From NCBI RefSeq assembly GCF_007828865.1, contig NZ_VIVK01000001.1:4526001-4590000 (forward strand): a stretch of DNA of 64,000 bases, in the 5' to 3' direction. Shown one piece after another: positions 60,212-64,000 of the stretch. This stretch comes from Kribbella amoyensis. Lineage in GTDB: Bacteria > Actinomycetota > Actinomycetes > Propionibacteriales > Kribbellaceae. Made by a program: the position numbers and the translations under genes. The first letter of the stretch is position 1. Each line of letters starts with the position of its first letter. The notes under the pieces are model-generated. The model made no database searches. It saw nothing but the letters and a program-made list of their open reading frames with translations, and had not been told where the DNA came from.

Positions 60212-61273
60212 TTACTGGTCTTCGAGCAGCGGCAGGAGTTGGTTGCCGACGCGGATGATCTCCTCGCGGTACGGGGTGTCGGAGAGGATGAAGTGGGTGA
60301 TGCCGAGGTCCTGGTACTTGCGCAGTGACTTGGCGACGTCCTCGGCCGAGCCGACCAGCCAGGTGGTGCCCGCGCCGCCACCGCCGTACTTGCCGGGGGC
60401 GGTGTAGAGGTTGTCGTCGAGGACGTCGCCGCGGTCGGCGAGTTCGAGCAGGCGTTGCTGGCCGACGGCCCTGAAGCGGCGCTCGTCGCGGAAGTTGTTG
60501 TCCCGCGCCATCTGCTCCACCTTGGCCTCGGCGTCGGTCCACGCCTGCTCGGTGGTGTCGCGGATCAGCGTCGTGATCCGCAGGCCGTACTCCAGTGGGG
60601 CGTGGTCGCGGCCGAGCTCGGACTGCAGTCCTTGGAGCCGGTCGATGCGTTCGGCGATGCCGTCGCGCGGTTCGCCCCAGAAGAGCTGCACGTCCGCGTC
60701 CGTGGCGGCCACCCGCTCGGCTGCCGCGGACGCACCGCCGAAGTACAGCCGCGGGTGCCGCCGACCCTCGCGCACAGCGGGGCGGGTGGCGACCGTCGAT
60801 CCGGTGACCGAGAAGTACTCGCCCTGGTACGTCACGTCCTCCTCGGTCCACAGCCGACGGACCAACTGGAGGAACTCCTTCGTCCGGGCGTACCGCTGTG
60901 CCTGGTCGCCCTCGGAGTCGCCGTACGCCGCGAGGTTGTCCTGGCCGGAGACGATGTTGATCAGCAGCCGGCCGTCGCTGAGCTGGTCGAGCGTGGACGC
61001 GGCCGAGGCGAAGTGGGCCGGGTGCCAGTAGCCCGGGCGGATCGCGACCAGCGGCTGGAACGTACTGGTCCGCGCCGCGAGCGCGGTCCCCACGGTGAGC
61101 GTGTCCGGGCGACCCCAGCCGGTGCCGAGCAACGCGCCGCCCCACCCGTGGTCCTCGGTGAGGCGGGCCAGGTCGGTCAGCCGGTTCAGGCTGTTGTGGC
61201 CCTCGACGGTGTCGTCGCCGCGGTGACCGGGCTGGACCTGATTGGGGATGTACCAGAGGAACTCGAGACTCAT
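60212..61273 (-). CDS. SsuD-like FMNH2-dependent alkanesulfonate monooxygenase family protein
   Basis: A 353-residue LLM-class flavin monooxygenase with the SsuD pattern: LLGTGWGRPDTLTVGTALAA, FQPLVAIRPGYWHPAHFASA, ASTLDQLSDGRLLINIVSGQ, RYARTKEFLQLVRRLWTEED, and TWLVGSAEDVAKSLRKYQDL. SsuD releases sulfite from alkanesulfonates using reduced FMN from a separate reductase; here no reductase gene is adjacent. ATG 61273 follows GAAGGG. An upstream in-frame start at 61360 lies in AT-rich intergenic DNA and was rejected. Divergent from the aldo/keto reductase. Confidence 0.8.
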   Translation of the reverse strand: MSLEFLWYIPNQVQPGHRGDDTVEGHNSLNRLTDLARLTEDHGWGGALLGTGWGRPDTLTVGTALAARTSTFQPLVAIRPGYWHPAHFASAASTLDQLSDGRLLINIVSGQDNLAAYGDSEGDQAQRYARTKEFLQLVRRLWTEEDVTYQGEYFSVTGSTVATRPAVREGRRHPRLYFGGASAAAERVAATDADVQLFWGEPRDGIAERIDRLQGLQSELGRDHAPLEYGLRITTLIRDTTEQAWTDAEAKVEQMARDNNFRDERRFRAVGQQRLLELADRGDVLDDNLYTAPGKYGGGGAGTTWLVGSAEDVAKSLRKYQDLGITHFILSDTPYREEIIRVGNQLLPLLEDQ

Positions 61274-61396
61274 GCGCGGGCCCTTCGTGGCGGAGTGACC
61301 GCCGGCTGAGACGGTGAGCGGGACTGCAAAAAATTCTATTTCAATCTGATTAGTAGACATTGCGTCGTCTCATCGCCCGAACAGAAGGACCCACCG

Positions 61397-62395
61397 ATGA
61401 CCCACGAGACCAGTTACCACGCCGCCGACCAGCGATACGAGCGACTGGAGTACCGCCGCGCGGGCGCCTCCGGGCTCGACCTGCCCGCGTTCTCGCTCGG
61501 GTTGTGGCAGAAGTTCGGTACCGACTACCCGTTCACGACACAGCGCGAGATCGTGCTGCACGCGTTCGACCTGGGCATCACGCACATCGACAACGCCAAC
61601 CGGTACGGTCCGCCGCACCGCGCCGCGGAGAAGCTCCTCGGCCGCCTGCTCCGGACCGACCTCGCGCCGTACCGCGACGAACTCGTGATCGCAACCAAGG
61701 CCGGCAACCCGATCGGCCCGAGCCCGTACTTCAAGGGTGGCTCCCGCAAGTCGCTGCTGAGCTCGCTCGACCACAGCCTGCGCGACCTCGGCACCGACTA
61801 CGTGGACATCTTCTACCACCACCGCCCGGACCCCGGGACGCCGCTGGAGGAGACGGTTGGCGCCCTGGTCAGCGCGGTCGAACAGGGCAAGGCGTTGTAC
61901 GTCGGCCTCTCCAACTACCCGACCGATCGCGCTCATGAAGCGGCTGCGCTTCTCCGCCGAGCCGGGGTCCCGCTGCTCGTCCACCAGCCGCGGTACTCCC
62001 TCTTCGACCGCACCACGGAGACGTCCGGCCTGCTCAAACAAGCGGCCGTCGACGGTTTCGGCCTGGTCGTCTACAGCCCGCTCGCCCAGGGTCTGCTCAC
62101 CGACAAGTACCTGGACGGCACGATCCCGCCGAACGCCCGCGCCGCGAACAGCGCCTTCCTCTCGCCCGACCAGCTCGACGAGTCATACCGGGAGCGCGCC
62201 ACGGCGCTCAACCAGCTCGCCCTGAATCGCGGCCAGTCCCTTGCCCAACTCGCCCTTCAATGGGTCCTCCGCCAACCCGAGGTCACCAGCGCGATCCTCG
62301 GTGCGAGCTCCACGGCCCAGCTCGACCACAACCTCGCCGCCCTCGACTTCCCACCTCTCACCGAGGAAGAGCTCGCACAGATCGACAGGACGTAG
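61397..62395 (+). CDS. Aldo/keto reductase (YghZ-like)
   Basis: A 332-residue NADPH-dependent reductase. Catalytic tetrad visible: Asp and Tyr in THIDNANRYGPPHRAAEKLL, Lys in LVIATKAGNPIG, His in VDIFYHHRPDPGTPLEET. The SPYFKGGSRKSLLSSLDHSL segment and GRLL...LAQGLLTDKYLDG suit the AKR14-type (YghZ/Gpr, L-glyceraldehyde 3-phosphate reductase) group. ATG 61397 follows GAAGGA. Divergent from the SsuD-like gene. Confidence 0.88.
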   Translation: MTHETSYHAADQRYERLEYRRAGASGLDLPAFSLGLWQKFGTDYPFTTQREIVLHAFDLGITHIDNANRYGPPHRAAEKLLGRLLRTDLAPYRDELVIATKAGNPIGPSPYFKGGSRKSLLSSLDHSLRDLGTDYVDIFYHHRPDPGTPLEETVGALVSAVEQGKALYVGLSNYPTDRAHEAAALLRRAGVPLLVHQPRYSLFDRTTETSGLLKQAAVDGFGLVVYSPLAQGLLTDKYLDGTIPPNARAANSAFLSPDQLDESYRERATALNQLALNRGQSLAQLALQWVLRQPEVTSAILGASSTAQLDHNLAALDFPPLTEEELAQIDRT

Positions 62396-62431
62396 GCGCT
62401 GTCGGCCGGTATGGCTGAGCGTCCGGCTCGG

Positions 62432-63043
62432 TCAGGTGGGCCTGGCTGGGTCCACCACGTCCTGTCCGGCTGCACGGTGAACGCGCAGACCGTCCACGAG
62501 GAGGGTGATCAGGCGCTGCGACTGCTCCCGCTGCCGGTCAGGCGCGGCAGCGATCGCCGCGCCGGCCATCCCGGCGACGAGGTCGTCGGGGGTGACGTCG
62601 TCCCGGAACGTTCCGGCGGTCACGCCGGCGGCCAGGAGGTACTGGGCCGCGTCGGCGAGCCGGGCCCGGGTGTCGGTCTGGGTGATGGTGCCTGAGGCAA
62701 CCAATGCCCGGAGGTCGTCGCCCATCACCCGTTTCGAGTCGACGAAGTCGAGATAGTGCTGCATCCAGGTGAGCAACGCCGCATCGGGCGGACCGGCCTC
62801 CGCCAGGGCCGGTGCAGCGTCGCATACCCGGGCGAGTTCCTGGCGGTAGACCGCCTCGAGCAGCGCCTCCCTGGTCGGGAAGTGCCGGTACAGCGTCGCG
62901 ATGCCCACGCCGGCCCGGGCCGCGATCTTGTCGAGGGACAGGCGTACAGCCTCGCCGTCGCGCGCGGCCTGGGTGAGCTCGGCCAGCTCGTCACCGGCCG
63001 CGGTCACCACCTGTTCGCGTTTCCGCGCTGCGTCCCTGCGCAT
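62432..63043 (-). CDS. TetR-family transcriptional regulator
   Basis: A 203-residue repressor. The N-terminal helix-turn-helix reads SLDKIAARAGVGIATLYRHF followed by PTREALLEAVY; the C-terminal domain is the variable ligand-binding part (DRQREQSQRLITLLVDGLRV). It is divergent from the aldo/keto reductase at 63132, and the gap has two matching palindromes that are likely its operators. ATG 63043; GGAGG of the first palindrome could serve as its ribosome binding site. Confidence 0.9.
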   Translation of the reverse strand: MRRDAARKREQVVTAAGDELAELTQAARDGEAVRLSLDKIAARAGVGIATLYRHFPTREALLEAVYRQELARVCDAAPALAEAGPPDAALLTWMQHYLDFVDSKRVMGDDLRALVASGTITQTDTRARLADAAQYLLAAGVTAGTFRDDVTPDDLVAGMAGAAIAAAPDRQREQSQRLITLLVDGLRVHRAAGQDVVDPARPT

Positions 63044-63046
63044 AAG

Positions 63047-63060
63047 TGGAGAAACCTCCA
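63047..63060. promoter_or_regulatory. TetR operator, site 1
   Basis: TGGAGAAACCTCCA: 5-bp arms TGGAG/CTCCA around AAAC, right before the tetR start codon. Same pattern as site 2, 38 bases away; both lie in the tetR/aldo-keto reductase gap. Confidence 0.6.
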
Positions 63061-63084
63061 GTTCGTGGTACGGTCGGTTCAGAA

Positions 63085-63098
63085 CGGAGAAATCTCCA
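63085..63098. promoter_or_regulatory. TetR operator, site 2
   Basis: CGGAGAAATCTCCA: 12 of 14 bases match site 1, with arms GGAGA/TCTCC around AA, 33 bases before the aldo/keto reductase start. Confidence 0.6.
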
Positions 63099-63131
63099 TT
63101 TCCGCCACCACTCTACCTGGGGAGCACGCTG

Positions 63132-64000
63132 ATGACACCTCAACGACCAGGCGGCACCCTGCGACTGGGGCCGTACGAGATCAGCCGGATCGGGTACGGC
63201 GCGATGCAGCTCGAGCACGTCGACGGCGCAGCAGCCGGGGACCTCCTCCGCCGGGCCGTCGAGCTGGGCGTCAACCACTTCGACACCGCCTCGTTCTACG
63301 GTCACGCGACCGTCAACGGCCATCTCCGCGCGGCGTTCCACCCCTACCCGGACGACCTCGTCCTCGTGAGCAAGGTCGGAGCGCGCCGCGTGGACGCGCC
63401 GTTTCCGCTCGTCCCCGCTCAGCGGCCGGAAGAGTTGCGGGAGCAGGTTCAGCTCGATCTCGCGACGCTCGGGCTGGAGCAGGTGCCGGTCGTCAACCTG
63501 CGTCGCGCGGACCGGGGCCCGGGGATCAGCGTCGAGGGGGACCAGGCCGTCCCGCTCGACGACCAGCTCGCCGAGCTGATTGCCCTGCGCAACGAAGGAC
63601 TGATCGGCGGGATCGGTCTGAGCAACGTCGGTACCGAGCAGCTCGAGCAGGCGTTGCCGGCCGGGATCGTCTGCGTCCAGAACGCCTACAGCGTGCTCGA
63701 CCGCTCCTCGGAGGAGCTGCTGAAGCTGTGCGCGGCGAACGGCATCGCGTGGATCCCGTTCTTCCCCTTGGGCTCGGCCTTCGACGGGCTGCCGTCGCCC
63801 ACCGAGCATGCGGTGGTCCAGAAGATCGCCGCAGAGCTCGGCGTCTCGCCGGCCGTAGTCAGCCTGGCCTGGATCCTCGCCCACGACGAGTACACCGCGC
63901 TCATCCCCGGCACCCGCAGCATCGAGCACCTCGAGGACAACGTCCGCACCGCCGAAGTACGCCTCGATGCCGAAGCGCTCAGGCTCCTGGACGGCATCGC
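63132..64000 (+). CDS. Aldo/keto reductase, 3' end cut by window edge
   Basis: The first 289 codons of an aldo/keto reductase from ATG 63132 (GGGGAGCACGCTG before it). Asp/Tyr in NHFDTASFYGHATVNGHL and Lys in LVLVSKVGARR are seen; where most members have a catalytic histidine the segment reads VVNLRRADRG, so histidine is replaced by arginine. The rest is normal (GLIGGIGLSNVGTEQLEQAL, WILAHDEYTALIPGTRS). It is probably under control of the divergent TetR regulator. Confidence 0.88.
   Translation, partial: MTPQRPGGTLRLGPYEISRIGYGAMQLEHVDGAAAGDLLRRAVELGVNHFDTASFYGHATVNGHLRAAFHPYPDDLVLVSKVGARRVDAPFPLVPAQRPEELREQVQLDLATLGLEQVPVVNLRRADRGPGISVEGDQAVPLDDQLAELIALRNEGLIGGIGLSNVGTEQLEQALPAGIVCVQNAYSVLDRSSEELLKLCAANGIAWIPFFPLGSAFDGLPSPTEHAVVQKIAAELGVSPAVVSLAWILAHDEYTALIPGTRSIEHLEDNVRTAEVRLDAEALRLLDGI

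Noticed and set aside
1..64000. CRISPR arrays, tRNA, rRNA, replication origin or integrase-bounded island
   Set aside because: No regularly spaced repeats, no tRNA cloverleaf-like or TTCGAATC-type elements in gaps, no rRNA segments and no phage integrase; the only mobile element seen is the IS110-type copy.

Overview
The window is about 64 kb of high-GC DNA with GTG/TTG starts, tightly packed genes, a WhiB regulator, a SigE-type ECF sigma factor, GlnA2/GlnE, an AdoK-type adenosine kinase, and uncoupled (leaderless-looking) starts. All of this points to an actinomycete. The gene set suggests Nocardioidales, possibly Kribbella, but that placement is inferred from gene content and not from a marker gene. 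There is no rRNA, tRNA, CRISPR array, origin or prophage that I can recognise. Most of the window looks like ordinary chromosome, with one insertion sequence and several repeat-rich gaps.

Layout. 1-11 kb: a truncated DUF2207 membrane protein, a SnoaL-like protein, an HTTM-type membrane protein pair, glutamine synthetase GlnA2, a secreted cyclophilin, and a translationally coupled pair (HupE/UreJ-like membrane protein plus a 1214-residue extracellular metallophosphatase/beta-propeller protein). 11-18 kb: GlnE, an ECF sigma factor, TrmB and a GH78 alpha-L-rhamnosidase. 18-22.3 kb: a four-gene lipid-modification operon (FAD oxidoreductase, DUF1365, cyclopropane-fatty-acid-synthase-like methyltransferase, SDR). 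22.4-26.4 kb: a sulfur-uptake locus with a cysteine-type leader peptide, an SsuABC/TauABC-like transporter and a TSUP exporter. 26.5-31.3 kb: WhiB, a CarH-like MerR regulator, twin CrcB fluoride channels, a phosphatase and an acetyltransferase. 31.3-34 kb: a repeat-rich stretch with DAHP synthase behind an aromatic leader peptide and terminator (transcription attenuation), followed by a phospholipase-C-like pseudogene. 34-44 kb: YbaK and the narK-narGHJI nitrate respiration operon, preceded by a four-cysteine HTH regulator that is divergent from folE.

44-53 kb: the Hen1-Pnkp RNA repair pair, a DksA-like zinc-finger protein, adenosine kinase, and an O-methyltransferase/ABC transporter operon. 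53-58.6 kb: small proteins, a DUF2264 protein, a frameshifted IS110-family element flanked by a 43-bp direct repeat, and an amidase with a three-repeat coiled-coil tail. 58.7-64 kb: a DUF2252 protein, an SsuD-like flavin monooxygenase divergent from an aldo/keto reductase, and a TetR regulator divergent from a second aldo/keto reductase with two matching palindromic operators.

Regulatory and structural signals are the most informative part. They include two amino-acid-sensing leader peptides (aromatic and sulfur), four copies of a palindromic ACTTTGTGCAC-type intergenic repeat around the DAHP synthase and pseudogene, three genes with TAnnnT exactly six bases before a GTG start, and a possible bridge-RNA region upstream of the IS110 transposase. 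No wholly new system can be proven by reading alone. The HupE-metallophosphatase pair, the four-cysteine regulator beside the nar genes, and the palindromic repeat family are the least explained items.
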